Shown: piece after piece, positions 15,801-29,603 of the stretch
Layout: each line of letters opens with the position of its first letter
How positions within the stretch are numbered: the first letter of the stretch is position 1
Origin: Oxyruncus cristatus
Taxonomy: Eukaryota > Chordata > Aves > Passeriformes > Cotingidae
Reading direction: 5' to 3'
Assembly: GCA_013399855.1 (NCBI GenBank)
Contig: VXAY01004360.1
Span: 120,319 to 184,318, forward strand
DNA: 64,000 bases
Notes under the pieces: model-generated
The model's input: only the letters and a program-made list of their open reading frames with translations
The model's database searches: none
Told to the model about the DNA's origin: nothing
Position numbers and translations under genes: made by a program

Positions 15801-18800
15801 GGCTGTTGGCCCATCATGGCAATTTCGAAGTCTCAGAAGGGCCCTGGAGCCCATCCACCACTGTCATGATACTCCTGGTCTTGTCTGTAGGACCTCTCAC
15901 CCACACTACCCATTCCCCCACCACACAAGTGTGGAGATGTATCTGAATTCAGACAGAAATACCCACTACTCTGCCCCACCACTTTTCATCCTTGCAGCAA
16001 GGGTAAAATTGAGCACAGCTGTGTGAAGCAGACAGATAATCCACATCTTTCAACTGCAACTGATAAACCATCTAATTGGGACCACTCCTTCAAATGCAGG
16101 AAGACCTACACATTTGTTCTTAGGTGGTTTATGCTGTTTCAGGTGGGTGTCAAAAGTTTCAAAACAAATTTGAAAGCCTTTTTACTATTATGACACTTCT
16201 AAAAAATCTGTTTCTTTTTAACAGCCTCCAAGCTCAGCCTAGGATCTGGAAACCAAGCTGCATTCCCCTGAGCTTGGGACAACTGTCTTAATGTTTGGCA
16301 GGGTAGTTGATGCTTTTGTGTTAACCTCTAATGCTCAGAGCCCAATTGCTTCTGTGCATTTCCAGGCAACAGTAAGGATTGCACAGGTGTGATAAGACAC
16401 AACTTCTAATAAGAAGCAGCACCAATTGCTTCAGCAAAGCCATGTAAACAGCACCTAAATTGTGATACTGCAAAACTTGGACGTGGGATCCCCAAGCCAT
16501 ATCAGAGGGAAGCTTTTCTTCCAGTTGCCACTGCCCCTGAGCATTGCAGTGTCTGCCAGGGCTGGGAGGGACTGCCATGCACATGGAAGTTGTCTCCAGC
16601 CTGGTCACTCAGCAGACACAGGCACCTGCATCGAACGTCCCAGCTGGAAGCATTAACAGCTATGTGCTCTGAAAACAGCAGAAAGATCCTGTTTACTTTC
16701 CGTGTTGCCCATGAAGAGATAGGGATATTTTAAAACTTTATTCTACTAACCTAGGAAAGTAAAAATGATAGCGAGACAGGTGGCTATGACAATCCTCACA
16801 GAAACTGCCTTTTCCAGAAAACCCTACTTCCTTTCTGAAAGGGATTTCAGCTCTCATTCTCAACAATAGTGATGCTTCAATTCCAGTGGTTGTGGAGAAC
16901 AGCTAAAAATATATTTTAAGTGTATCATACAGGATCAAAAACTGGAAGGTAAAAGACACAAACACCCTTTTAAAAAGAAGAAAACAGTCTTCAAAACAAT
17001 CTCCTTCTTTTTGAAGCCTGAAAAATGAATTACATCAAATTATGCTTTGTGTTATTGGAATTGTTAATTGCTATTAGATATCTATAAGGAGGAGATCTGA
17101 GGAGAAATGCATTTCCCTTCTCATTTTATTACTGTAAAGCACAACACTTCTTAGCCCTGAACTGTTGTTTGCCATCTCCTCCAAATTAGAAGCAGTAGTT
17201 CCACAAAATGGTGTTATGGTAAATAAGATATGGACAGGTTTACTGCTTGACTTGCTTGGGTTCTGCTTCCCTCTGGGGCACAAAATATTTTTGTTTCCCA
17301 AGGGTCAATTGCTTATCTTTCCTGTGCCAACCTCCTTAGACACAAACCATGGATAAAAATGCATTAATGTTGTGAAGTTAATTACATGTTCCAGCCTAAA
17401 TGATTATACGATTCTGTGATTTACGGAACTCCATGAAATCTTCCTTGAGCATCAGAGGTGTTCAAATTTGTGTAAAATACATCGAGCATTTTTCATTCAA
17501 TTGGCAGCACTCTTTTAGATTGTCTTGCTTTGGCCTCAAAGGGTTTCGGTTGAGCTGTGGCAAGGACTTGTCACAGAGAACATCTGGAGATGAAACAACA
17601 TCCATGATGTACTTTCTCAGCTCTTGGTTGAACAGGCTGTACAAATGGCAAGCTCCATCTACGGGGTGAGAGCCACCAGCTGCCAACGGTACAAGTCTGG
17701 CTTGGAGAAAACTCATTTTGCCCTACAAAAACTCTAGTTTAGCTATTTTGGATTTATAAAGCACTGCATTTTCTATTATCTAATGGTACATAAGATAATC
17801 AGATGTGGCCACAATTTTTCCTCACGTATACCTCCATACATCCATAATTGTACATACATGTGCAAGTATGAGATTAAAAAAATCAGACCTATCATGGCTA
17901 AAATTTTACATTTTCCATTGCCAACAGAATCAGTTATTCTTGGTGACAATAATAGCTCAGAAGAATCTTCTTGGCCCTTTTGGCACAGCAAATCCTGCCC
18001 ACATGTTGCACTGTGATGCAGAAGACAATGTGAGAATACATCCAAAAGGCTCTCCGACATTTCTTTTTGCAGAGTACCCAAAAGTGCGAGTAACTAAGTG
18101 ACTGCTCATAGCTGTCTTGGATAAAGAAAAAAACCCAAAAAAAGTAAACATTTGAAAAAAAAGGCATGTAAATACTTAGTGAGGTTAGTAAAAATAGTAC
18201 AATCTGTGATTGCTACCCTTGTCAAAACTTCAAAGGGAAAATGTACTCATTTCTTTTTTCCTTGTAAGGCTATTTAGAGCTGCCTGATTGTTTACCAAGA
18301 TGTGTCTTGACAAGTCTTTTCATACTTGAGTGACTCTTTGACACAGAACAACATTTATTATGCACCTTTTTGTATTTTGCATTTTTAACATTTTGTATCT
18401 ATTACTCTTGCACTAAATGAAGAAAGAAGTGTCTGTTCACTTTGGGAGGTACCATCTGGTTTGAGTTTAGTCATGAGAAGGTGAGGGAGGACCTGTCTCC
18501 GGTGCAACAGTAGAGAAACAGCTCAGAGTACCAGGCTGGAAGAGGTCTGTCCGTGCAAAGCCGCTCCATCAGCCTCATCCAAACAGAGGTCACGCCTGGA
18601 CGAAGGGGCACGCTGGGCTCCGCATCCCCGCCAGTCTGGCTCTGGAAAGGAGTCAATCATTTCTGCCCTCTGGTGTTCTTTTTGAGGCATTGCAGGGAAC
18701 AATTTAGGAGCACAGGATATCTCTTAAAAGCATCGACAAATGTGCAGGTTATTTTGCTACTGCTAGAGCACAGAGAAGGCAAGCCTTTATTGAAAACAAA

Positions 18801-21433
18801 ATGCCAGCAGGTTATCAAAGGATCTGGAAGCGACACTAAGGGCCTCTGCCTCTCCCTTTTCAAACTAATGCAGCTCCCTGAGGCACAAATGGGTGTTGCC
18901 TATCAGACTCACTATTGCCTGACTGGAAGTTTGGATAGCTATTTCAGTGGGCTTGTTTCCCCAGTGTGTTAGTGCCCTCATTACCATTAGTGATGTTGGA
19001 AGTTGTGTATTCACACACAGCTGAAAATTCTTCTGATTTTTTGTGTTTTGTCTAACTTAAGAAAGTCCTAAATATTTTTTTTTCTGCAAATATTTAACAA
19101 GAAATATCTGTTCTCATTACAGAATTCAACAGGGCTGGCTTTTTAAAAAAAACAGTCAAAGACTCTGGAGAGGATACATTTCCCTCTGTTTTTACAATAA
19201 CTCGTATGACTCTCCTGTTTACTTTATGGAATCCTTTTATTTTCATCCCTACAAAATTCTAGGAACACTTTCTGTATTCAGTGAGTACTATCATCTTTTA
19301 AAAGTGGGATAAAATGAAAGCTGCATTGCCTAAATATTCTATCCATATTTGCTAATAAATGGATTTATTAATACCATGAAAAATCTCATCTGATAAATTT
19401 AGTTATAGCACCAACAAAAAAAACCCACACAGAAAAATGGAAAAGATACGATATCAAAGGTATTTTTAAAACTAGTTTACAAATGTTAATATCACAGTCC
19501 TTTTGGATAGAGACTATGTAGTACCATTATCCTATCTGTGCATATGTGGGATTCTAGAACAGGTTAAAACAGTCATGTGGGGCTAGGAGAGCTTTCCCAA
19601 GCTCTTGATTCCTCCTGGGAGTCCCAGGTGACGTCTTCAGCTACATAAAATTAAGTTAACAAACTGCTTCCGGCATAAACTCCAGCACAATTCAACCCCT
19701 CGCTAAACATCGTTCAGTGATATACAGGGAGATCTACATCCTGGGGTAAGTTATCTTGCCCACGGCATAGTGATGTTACAGCAGCAGATATTTTCTGTGT
19801 CTAAGACAGGGAGCAAGCCCTTCCTCTCAGAATGCACTGCTTCTAAGGTCCTCATGCCCCCTCTTAACTAGAGATGTGGGCATGCATGACAAGAAGACTT
19901 TCAGAGACTATACAGATTAAATGCCCCTAAAGTAGAATGAAGAACAGACAAACTGTAAAATCTGACAATACACACGCATCTGGATGTACCTTATATGTTT
20001 TCAAAGATGATTTACTGGTGTGGCTTTGCAGTGGTGCAAAAACTGTGCATTTCTAAAGAAAAGGTTTTGAAGTAATGTGTTCCAGCTGACTATTCAGCTG
20101 AGTTTACTTGTCTGACAGTCTTTTTGCTCCACATATGTGTATGTGTATATCTCACAGGCTGAACTGTGACTCCTCATGCAGCTGGAAGCCATTGTTGACC
20201 ATCTGCTGAAGCCTGAAGGATGTTTCACCTGCTCTTTTCTTCCTTCCAAACTAGCAGATATCTATGCAAGAACATTTCTTATGCTAAGCTGAAAATATCT
20301 TGGTGAAAGAATTAGTATGTGCTGATGGAGAAAGGTCCATACTGCCCAAAAAGTTGAAAATACGCACATGAATGATATGATTTACTCTAAGTGATGTTTT
20401 CTTGGAGATAATCAGCATTAAAAGGCACACAGGAAGAAGAAAAAAAAATGTATGGGGGGTGTAGCCTTTACAGCTAGATACACCTTGGACTTCTGGTCTC
20501 CTGACAACAAAATCCCTAATGATCTGCCTTCTCACACATGTGGAGCCTGTCTGCTTTCCCTTTCATCCCACCCACTCACTTCAGAATCAATCATTCCTAG
20601 TGGGATGATGATCCGGTGAGGCCAGTGCTGGTACTGGGCACAGCTGGACACAATTCATTCCGATCTTCATCTGCAGGATGTCAAGTAGAAACATAGTTGC
20701 TGTAGTGCTAGTGGAGACCAGAAGTTGATTCGATGCATCTAAATTCAGATTCACCCTTCGCAACTCAGGGGGATTTATTGCCCCAAGTGCATATTACTCA
20801 AACAATCTTTAAATGAGACAAAACTGCAACTCCTGTGTGGAACTGCACAGCTCTTCTTAGCATGCCAGACAAGTAGCAGCCGAAAAACTGTGCTCAGACA
20901 CAACTTTGTGGAAAACATAGGCTGGCTTTCATAACTGGGCTTTATATTAAGTTTCTGTGGGAAGTCTGTAAACTTAAGTTCAGGGAAGAAAATGGGAATT
21001 TCCTTTTTTTCGCCCTTGAATATTTTTGCAGAGAAAACCGATAATTATGCTGTGCTATATTAACCAACACATATACACTGTTTCATGTGCCATTAGCTTT
21101 CAAATGTCTTCCCCACAGTGCCTTAGCCTCCTGCCAATGTTTCCCTTCAGGCCACCAGAAAACCCTGCTTCCCAGGCTGGCACATTTCTCCTCAGCCCAA
21201 TGCCAAGAACTTTGAGCCAGGTTGCAATTACTAGAAGAGCTGTTGTGAGCCTTTCAGCCTCCAAGTAACTCTGAGGTGAAGAAAGCATTTTAAAAGTGAC
21301 AGGATAAATATAGAATTTTAGCAAAATAAAGATCGTTCTTCTGGGCTTGTGTAGGCAGACCAGAATTAGCAAGCATTTTATTGTACTGAATGCTGTTCTA
21401 GAGAATCAACACTACATGCTTTGCAAAAGATTT
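12811..21433. other. No gene seen; one isolated GC-rich patch
   Basis: Mostly AT-rich. A short CpG-containing patch at about 18540-18655 stands out. Open frames at 17462-18167 (minus) and 18553-18972 (plus) have no recognisable domain and no clear splice signals. Confidence 0.55.
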
Positions 21434-22525
21434 TGTCATGGGTTTACCAGCCTTCTCCGGGGTTGAAAAATTCCAGGTAGATTTCTGGAGCAAAGCCAAT
21501 CACAAGTTTTAGTAACACCTCTGCAAATGACATATTTTAAGAAAACGGAAGAGAAGCCTGTTGTGCAGAAGAAATTCCAGCCCGGAGGAGAGTGGAGGAG
21601 AACAAGAGACAGCAATGTAGCCTCCAAGGTCAGTGTAGCAGGAGCAGGGAAGAGAGGCCTGAGGGGGGCCTCCTCTCCCCCTCCAGCAGGGGAAAAGACT
21701 TAAAAACTAAAACCCTGCCACTTGTGGAAGATTATTTGGAGTGAGCAGACCCTCTTGCAGCTCATGAAGGAGCCTGTGCTGGAGCAGAGGAGTGCACGGA
21801 GGAAGCTGTAACTCCGTGGGAGGCCTAAGATGAAACAGAGTCCTGTGCAGAGAGAAACCTACTCTGGAGCAAGTTATTCTGGGTAGGACTTGTGATCCCA
21901 GTGAGGGATTTATGCTGGTGNNNNNNNNNNNNNNNNNNNNNNNNNNNNNNNNNNNNNNNNNNNNNNNNNNNNNNNNNNNNNNNNNNNNNNNNNNNNNNNN
22001 NNNNNNNNNNNNNNNNNNNNNNNNNNNNNNNNNNNNNNNNNNNNNNNNNNNNNNNNNNNNNNNNNNNNNNNNNNNNNNNNNNNNNNNNNNNNNNNNNNNN
22101 NNNNNNNNNNNNNNNNNNNNNNNNNNNNNNNNNNNNNNNNNNNNNNNNNNNNNNNNNNNNNNNNNNNNNAGAGAGAGAGAGATTTCCAGCTACGGCTGAT
22201 AGGAGCTGTCACCCTACAGATAATAGAAGAAAACTTTCAAGTGCTGTAAAATTGATTTAGACAAACTGTAACCCTGAAAGTAGAGAAGAAACTTTTCTCC
22301 TTCTGGGCTTCTACAGGGGGGAGGGATATTTTTGTAAATACATGAAATTTTCTTCATAAGAAAACCTAGTTAGAATTGTTGTATATATTATTCTTTAGTT
22401 TCTATCCTGCTAGTAATAAATTTAACATTATTCCGCCACGTCAAGTCTCTTTTTTCTGTATATATACATCTTATAGCAATTGTGAAAAAGGTTTAAAAAA
22501 ATCAGTCCAGAGTAAACCCATGACA
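21434..22525 (+). mobile_element. Solo LTR of an avian endogenous retrovirus (copy 1)
   Basis: Starts TGTCATGGGTTTAC and ends with its exact inverse GTAAACCCATGACA. A polyadenylation hexamer AATAAA (22415-22420) lies near the 3' end. Flanks gattt/ggttt may be a 5-base target duplication with one change. No gag, pol or env sequence flanks it, so it is a recombined solo LTR. An N gap lies inside. It is highly similar to the element at 47239-48385. Confidence 0.85.
21921..22169. other. Assembly gap (N run) inside LTR copy 1
   Basis: 249 undetermined bases. Both flanks align to LTR copy 2, whose matching interior is about 47596-47890 on the minus strand, so the missing sequence is probably LTR interior of roughly 295 bases, GC-rich next to an (AG)n tract. 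Confidence 0.9.
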
Positions 22526-22910
22526 GGTTTGTAAAAATTGTTAGCATTTTCAGCTGTTTCCATCTGGAGAGGTCCAGATGGAGGCTCATAAAGAGCACTC
22601 ATATTTCAAAAGTGCTGAGTATGAGGGAAAGATGAGATCTAACTGTGAAGTTCAAATGAGCTGTATATGATTTCAAGAAGCCCCAGGGCTCAGAGCCTGT
22701 TAAGACACAAGAGTTCCCTCACACATCTTGAAGAAAAGTTTGCTTGACTAGAGACCTTTAAGAAAAAAAATGGAGTTATTTCACCTCTGGGATTAGACAG
22801 CAACTGAGCTGTGGATACAGGATCAAAAATACTACACTTGTGTACTTTAATTCTTGCTTAAACTTCATTCAAGTTATTAAATACTTCTTCTCGTCCAATA
22901 AGGCACATAC

Positions 22911-23030
22911 AGAATCACAGAATATGCTGAGTTGGAAGAGACTCACAAGGATCATTGAGTCCAGCCTTTATCCCTGCACAGGACCATCCCCAACAGTCAC
23001 ACCATATGCCTGAGCTCCATCTACAGGCAA
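22911..23030 (-). mobile_element. Short CR1 LINE fragment
   Basis: agaatcacagaatatgctgagttgg and gatcattgagtccagcc-tttatccctgcacaggaccatcccc are a diverged CR1 3' end. It lies where the last exon of the 23.7-29.8 kb pseudogene would be expected. Confidence 0.75.
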
Positions 23031-23705
23031 ACATAACATTCATGGAGTAAATGGAATTTCTCAACAGGATATAAAAATCCAAGTGATTTTTCTTTTAGTT
23101 CACAGAAACTTCATGTCATATTTACCAGCAGACATCAATGTAAGACTCCAGTTCATTTCACCAAGATGAAATAGAGCAGGTCACTTGTGCTTAGCCTTGG
23201 TGAGGAAAACCTAGAATTAATATCATTAGGAGTCTGCAGTAACTGACCTTTATTGCTTAGCTAACAAGCTATGATTCCCTTTTTTTTTTTTTCAAATATG
23301 GCCCATTTTTCCATAACTTAACCCTTCAAAAGATTGCTCTTAAATAAGTGATAAATAAATTGTTGTAATTTTGGATGAGACTTCCTCAGAGGGCAAAACA
23401 GTCTCAGGGAAGAGTGGGTACCCCTGTGAGGTAATACACCAACACTGATGTCTGACAATACAGTAATGAACTTTCTGCTGTAAGCATTTCCCTCTCTCTG
23501 TTAGGAAGATACATAAATAGGTAGCATAGATATCTAACTCTTAAGTAGCTGAACCTAGGTAACCTCAATGACTTGGTATAATTTTGTAAATGAATCAACA
23601 TATTTTTCTGTGTTACATGAGTTATATAAGCACAATTGTGAGATATGTTAGTACTAAGAAAGAGAACAGATTTTTTTTTACAGCTGCCTACAAAGAATTT
23701 TCAGG

Positions 23706-23810
23706 TCACCTTTTCTGAAAAAAATATTCCCCAATGCTTTTGCATTTCTGAGGGTTTCTCTTTCATAGCTTTGAAACTGGTCTTCGCAGCTGCTTCAATC
23801 TCCACTAGTT
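23706..23810 (-). pseudogene. Relic of sulfotransferase exon 6
   Basis: An uninterrupted match to gene A exon 6, tttctctttcatagctttg on plus (coding for SFKAMKEK in gene A), continues at lower similarity through the THG-FG-LFRKG equivalent. The donor has decayed (gtgacc rather than gtaagt). Confidence 0.8.
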
Positions 23811-25310
23811 AAGGAAACCCAGGGAATTCAGCTACCCTTCTGATTCCCAGCATTTGATTCTGATACAGAATTTATACAGAATTATATTTTAGTTCTACCT
23901 TTGGCAGAATTTGAGCAGTATTACTGTAGGCTTCACAGTTTTCCTTGAGTGGGCTTGCTGTGAACAGGCTTTGGGTCCCAGCTCCACTGAGGAAATCTAA
24001 GAGGCAGAATAGAGAGGGAAGCAGAGGGCAGAGGTTTCTCCTCATACAAGGCTATAATGTCCATAGAAAATGATGCAAGTGGGAAACACTGTACTACCAC
24101 TAACTTCCAGGAAACTGGTAGACTCATTGACACAGCTTATGTCTCCATATTTGCAATAATGAGTTTTCTGGGAAGATACAGGGTATGAGCCAAAAGCACA
24201 ATTCCCAGGGAACTGACTGACCCCAGTGGATGGGGAGATACTGAACTAAGGAAGCAGGCTATCTGATGGCAGGGTAGCATCCCCTATATGTCTATCTATT
24301 TCACACTTTTTGAAGAAGACATTTGAAGACATTTTTCTTCTGGATTAAGACCAATAGGAGAGGACACATGCAAGCAGTAGTTAAGCACTTTTGCCAAATG
24401 CATAATATTTCATGCTACTGCAATGCAGTTTTCAACTCCCTCTAAAGGATATGTATTTTATAGTTAACTCTTCAATTCAGTCCTATAATTTAAATTCCAT
24501 GGCAAGCTATTGGACCTTTAAAAAAAATAGTGCTATACTGGGCAAAATTTCTGTCCAAAGTATCTTTATATATCTTTATGATGATGTTATCCAGTCTGAT
24601 TTTAAGAGCTATTCCATGCTATCACCATCTGATACCCATGGAAGATAAATGTTCTGTAATTTTTAAAAAGAGGTCACTGACTGTATTCATACATGGCCAA
24701 CATATTCCAGACAATTTAGGAATAAAAGTGAACATCTAAGTGTTGTTTTGATTCTGTCAAAAGACTGGGGATTTACATCTATGTGTAGGTATGCATACTC
24801 TGAGTGCCAAGAATCATCAGAGAGGGCACTGGACATATGGCTTGTAATACAAAGTGCTTTTGTTTGTGAAGCCTAACTTCTTTATTACATTTTTGTTGGC
24901 AAAATTCCTCCTTTTCCAAAGGATTTCACTGCAATTATGTCATATCCAAACCTAATTTTTAGTGTTTTCAAATGCATTTCAATGTATACGGTAAAAGCTC
25001 CTGCCAAAATGTTTTCCAAGAAGAAAAAGGTTTTTTGACTGAATAGAAAATTTTATGCAAAGGTTTAAATTTTTTTCCAAAAATGTGTTATTTCAAGTTT
25101 CAATAAAAACCAGCATAAATATACATGTATATTACATAAATATACATTATTTTAATGTCACTTGCAGGAACAGCAATTTCCTAACTATTTCTATTCTGAA
25201 GCATGATTGGACTGATCTTAATGGGTCATTATGACCCTGCTATACATGATTTTAGTAATACTCTGACTAAAAGTTGAAATATGCTTTACTTAAAATAATT
25301 AACCCCACTA

Positions 25311-25375
25311 CCTTTGATTCCTCATAGCTTATTGACTTTAGATATTCATCACTGAAATGTCTGTTTCACTCCATT
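25311..25375 (-). pseudogene. Relic of sulfotransferase exon 5
   Basis: In frame it still reads SISYEESK where gene A has [12 protein letters not shown] sits at the place of the Trp in gene A's EWNKY. The 5' third of the exon is not recognisable. Confidence 0.75.
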
Positions 25376-25464
25376 GTACAGCAAAATCAAATCCAAATCC
25401 ACTGTTGAAGAAAAAAAAGTATTAAGCAACAGGGAAACCATAGATACATTATGTAAAGAAAAGG

Positions 25465-25539
25465 TTCCTTCTTCTTCCTCTTCTTCTTCTGCTTCTCCTT
25501 CTTCTCCTACTTCTCCTTCTTCTTCTTCTTTTCCTTCTG
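25465..25539 (+). repeat. Pyrimidine (TTC/TCC)n microsatellite
   Basis: Imperfect cttctt and cttctcc units; the poly-Ser frame it gives is not a gene. It lies between the exon 5 and exon 4 relics of the dead sulfotransferase. Confidence 0.9.
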
Positions 25540-26749
25540 TACCAGGAGGATACTCACGAGGAGCTTTATTAGATTTTAATTCAGGAAGAACCTCCTAAAG
25601 GAATACTTCAGATATTTTAGCATGTATGTCTGTGGTATAATTAACATCTATGTCTGTAAGAACATTTTCTCTCAGAACTCTTCATGTCTGTATTTTTGAA
25701 TGTCGTGTGAGTTTTTTCATGATAACAGTCTTTCTCACTGTCATGTTACATCTCATTCATCTCAAAAAATTGCCACTCAAGAATTTTACTGCTCCATTTT
25801 ATAGAGGATATAGTACTCAACATGTCTTGTCTTTGGATTTTTTGCAAATAGTAACAACAAAGCCTCAAAAATAGGTAAGTGATATTTTATTGCAAACAAT
25901 GAAAATGAATGAATAAAACTGTCCATACCATAAACCAGTCTTAGCTGGTGAAAATTTTTCTTTTGATCCCAAGACTTTAATAAACTTTTACTGAATCATA
26001 CATAACTAACACTTTTTATGGGATTTGTTAGTTTGTTTTTTGTTTCTATTAATATAAGCAAATGTTCAGGCAATTAAACCAGTCTGATTGCTGTGATGTT
26101 GTGCTTTGCACAGGTTGTAAACAGGTACATGTCTGAAAAAAAATAAGTCCTATTCATCAACCGTCCAACAAGAAGTCTGAGGACTATGTCCAACCTGTTT
26201 CAGTCCATCCTTCCCTTTTCCCTTGGATCCCAGGCAGAGCAGTTCTCTGATAAATGAACATTGCTCAGGCAGCCCAGATTTGCTTATCAGCCATCAGAAT
26301 GTTGGAGAGAGGTAGTGAGGCACACAGGAATCACTGCAGAGGGTACAGTGGCCTCCCCCACGAAGTTCCCTTCATCAGGTTCCAGCTGCAGCAGCCAACA
26401 TGTACTGCATTAGCAGGAGTGAAGAAGACAAATGACAAAACTAGCCCCTGTCAATAAACACTGGCTCAGTCACTTGCTAGGAGAGGTTCACTGCAGAAAC
26501 TCATCACATCTGTGTCTTTGGAACCTTAAAAATAATACATGAAGTGTTTGCATACTTTTCTGTTGGAAAGATATAAATAACACTATGTCAAAAAATGGAG
26601 TTTCTGTCAAACACAATGTCAAATTCTAATTTTCTGTTAATTGCTAAAAAACTAGGCTTACTTTAGCTACAACCTGTACACATTAATAATCAGAATATCT
26701 TTCTAGACAGTGGAAAGTACCTCTCCCACAAAGTACCCTCTCACAAAGA

Positions 26750-26826
26750 ATGTGAAGTACTCATCCTAGCAGCACAAGTAAAAGTAGAAGTAAAAATGGC
26801 TTTATCTTTGATGTTCTGGATCTAAT
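26750..26826 (-). pseudogene. Relic of sulfotransferase exon 4, internally deleted
   Basis: Plus-strand aagtactcatcc followed by gtagaagt matches gene A exon 4, with a deletion of about 20 bases between them. The remaining part resembles the RNPKD region weakly. It is accepted mainly because it lies in order between the exon 3 and exon 5 relics. Confidence 0.6.
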
Positions 26827-28257
26827 GTGGAAAAAACTTCATTATGCAACACAGTGGCTAGAAAAAAGATGTTAAATACTCAGAAAATATATATTTTTAA
26901 CATTTTTCAAATTGTCAACACTGAAAAATAATTAATGTACACCTTTGCTAGTAAGCTGTTTCTTGACAGCAAAGATACAAATTTTATATTTTTCAATTGT
27001 TGAATGAGTTTCTTGCTAAAACAACCAAATGCAATAAACATGAAATTATCACCACTGGATTTTAGGTCCAAAGTTCCTCTTACAGAAACAAGTCCAGTTT
27101 CCCTTCCAGCCTAAAAGACTACAACTTCCAGTGTATCTACAACAACTGCTGCCCCTGTCCAGGGATGAGGGAGAGGGATGTTGTACGTCAGTGCATGCAC
27201 AGAGTGCTGTGTCTACCCTACTCCCTTCCAGCGGATGGCCAGGGGGTTGCCTGTTTGCCTTGCTGTGCCTGCCCTGCTCTGGGAGATGGAGAGTCTTGAG
27301 CTGGGAAAGTCTTCTGAATCTTCTGGAGCATGGGGGCATGACCATGTGGGGAGGAAGCCTGTGGCGAGGGCAGATATTAGGAGGTGCCTGAAAGAAGCAG
27401 AAAATGACAGATCAAAGTCTCTGAAGCAACAGAAAAATTCTTTCTAAGTGACCCAAAGGCACCAAGGGTGAGGTTGTGCAAGACATCTGGGACAATCTGA
27501 CAGCTTGCTGCCACTGAAAGTGTGTATTTTATGCTGCTTCAAAAAGCTGAGAGTGTCAGACAAACACAAGAGCTCATGTAAAAGAAAGAGCAGACAACTG
27601 CAGTCAGAAGAGGGAAGTAAGCCTAGCCTTTGGGGCAGCCATGAGCTCAAATTTCTCAGGAATATTCAGCCTGTGTGGGACCTGATGTAACCCAAAATGC
27701 CACAAAATGTTGCTGGACTGAGACTGCAAGCTGAATTGTGAGTAGAAAAGCCTGTTATATTATTATGTTCTCACTCAGATGAACCTGAGTTTCTGTATCT
27801 TAAATATTGATTGCCCTAGTTTAGCTAAAGGTAAACGTAGCCTTTAGATGTTTATAGCCCTCTGGGCAATTATGGCGTGTGCACTGTAAAGAAAAAGTCT
27901 AGTTAGGCTTACCTCTAAGCTATGGACAACTCAAGATCCTTTCACAGTTAGTTTAAAGATATCCTTGTCTGGATTATTTGGGAGGAAAAAGGCCAGGGAG
28001 CAGCTCCCCAAGGAAACTTGAGGGAACATTTGTCTTTGGTAGAGATGAGTGAAGGCAACAATAACCTATGGTGCTATAGCTAAAGAGAATGTGTCCCTAG
28101 TCCTTATAAACGGCACCTATCACTTCACAATCAAAAATGTATAATTACCAATCTAAAGCCTACATACAATCTCAGATAATACACACAGGAAATTGAAAAC
28201 TAATCTGTATGAAAATGCTATAAATAACTAGTTTCAGATTAAATCAAAAAGATTTCC

Positions 28258-28341
28258 CCTTAGCCTTGGTTTGAAAAGGTACAAATGGGGCAGGACATGA
28301 GGTTGATATCAATCTTCTGGAAGATAATTTTTTCCTTCTCT
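28258..28341 (-). pseudogene. Relic of sulfotransferase exon 3
   Basis: Matches gene A exon 3 from the donor (ccttagcc on plus) through the equivalent of IVTHL to the acceptor side (ctctttaa). Substitutions break the frame, and the donor GT is lost. Confidence 0.72.
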
Positions 28342-29603
28342 TTAATGGGATTGGAAGCAAACACAAAATAAACATTTTACTAGAAACAGATAGTTCTATG
28401 AACTATAAATGGAACTAAAAAACCAAGACAAGAAAAATATTAAGAACTGTGTGTCTTAGGAAGGGACTTTCATTATAGTGAAGGTTTCCAGCATGTACAC
28501 CCAGAAGCACTTAGGCTGAGAGGTCAGAAGAAGGAAATCCTTTAAGTAGGGTTGTATAACATCAGCTGAGAAACTAGAAGATCACACAAATGAGAAAAGA
28601 CTAATTACTATATCCCTAGAAACAAATGCAAAGCAGCCTGGAATGACAACTTAGTCAAAAGGAAGTACGATTTATCAATTTCTGAAAAGAAAATTGTTTA
28701 AAAATTGGAGGAATCAGTTAAAAGTGTCTTCACAGACTAGAAGAATTCAAGTCCTATCCAAAGCTTTTACTGCTTTTCAGAGGTATTTCTGTGAAAACAT
28801 TATCTCCTAATAACCAGAACCAGTTTTGGCCTTTTAACCATCAGGAGAGGCTGAGCTCATCTCTCCAAGTCATATTGCAATAATTTCTGTGAAAAATGTT
28901 GTTTTAGAAGCCAGAAGTCCTTTTCATCTGTTGAGCTAAAAGTTGGGCTGCATCTCTCTAAGCTTAGTCACCATTCACCATCACATCATCTAATTAAGTG
29001 AGTTGAATGTTGGCCATGTTACATTTAAAATGAGTCACATAAAGCATTTTCTAACACAGTTCTTTTAAGATTGGTTGAAACTTTGAGATGTTACAACTCA
29101 GATATCAAAATATCTCTAAAACACTTTAGATATTTATATAAGACCTCACAAATTTATACCTATCTGTGTGAGGAAAAAAAAATTTCAAGTTGAGCATTAA
29201 GTGGATGTAATGCAGATCAAACATCAACGCCTCTTTTTAATTTTTTCTTCAAATGACCTGCTAAGTTTCTTCTCTAAGTTACTGGGAGAAAACATAAAGG
29301 TAACCAGCAATCCCAAATTCTGGGATTGAAAGGCATCAGAAGGGAGAGGAAAAGGGTCCAAAAGTCTGGGTGGCAGCTGTGCCTGTACCTCCAGCCAGCA
29401 CCCAGATAAGACTTACATCCTGCAAGAGGAAGTCTATGGAAACACAAGTCCTTCTGCCCTCCTCCATGGAACAACCCCTGATCTCGTGCCTTCGCAGCAG
29501 TCTGAAGTCACTGTTAACCTGTCATGGGCATTACTGCTTTGTCATGTGCAGTCACACACTTCTGGACTGCAGCAGTGGACACTTCATCAATCAAAAAATA
29601 TCC

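Noticed and set aside
17462..18167. Neighbouring minus-strand frames, one with a hydrophobic segment (ILAMIGLIFLISYL)
   Set aside because: The frames are not joined by plausible splice sites and resemble nothing I know; a single hydrophobic stretch is common in AT-rich DNA.
25374..25598. Frame with a Ser/Pro-rich run
   Set aside because: It is the TTC/TCC microsatellite; no start context, splice sites or domain.
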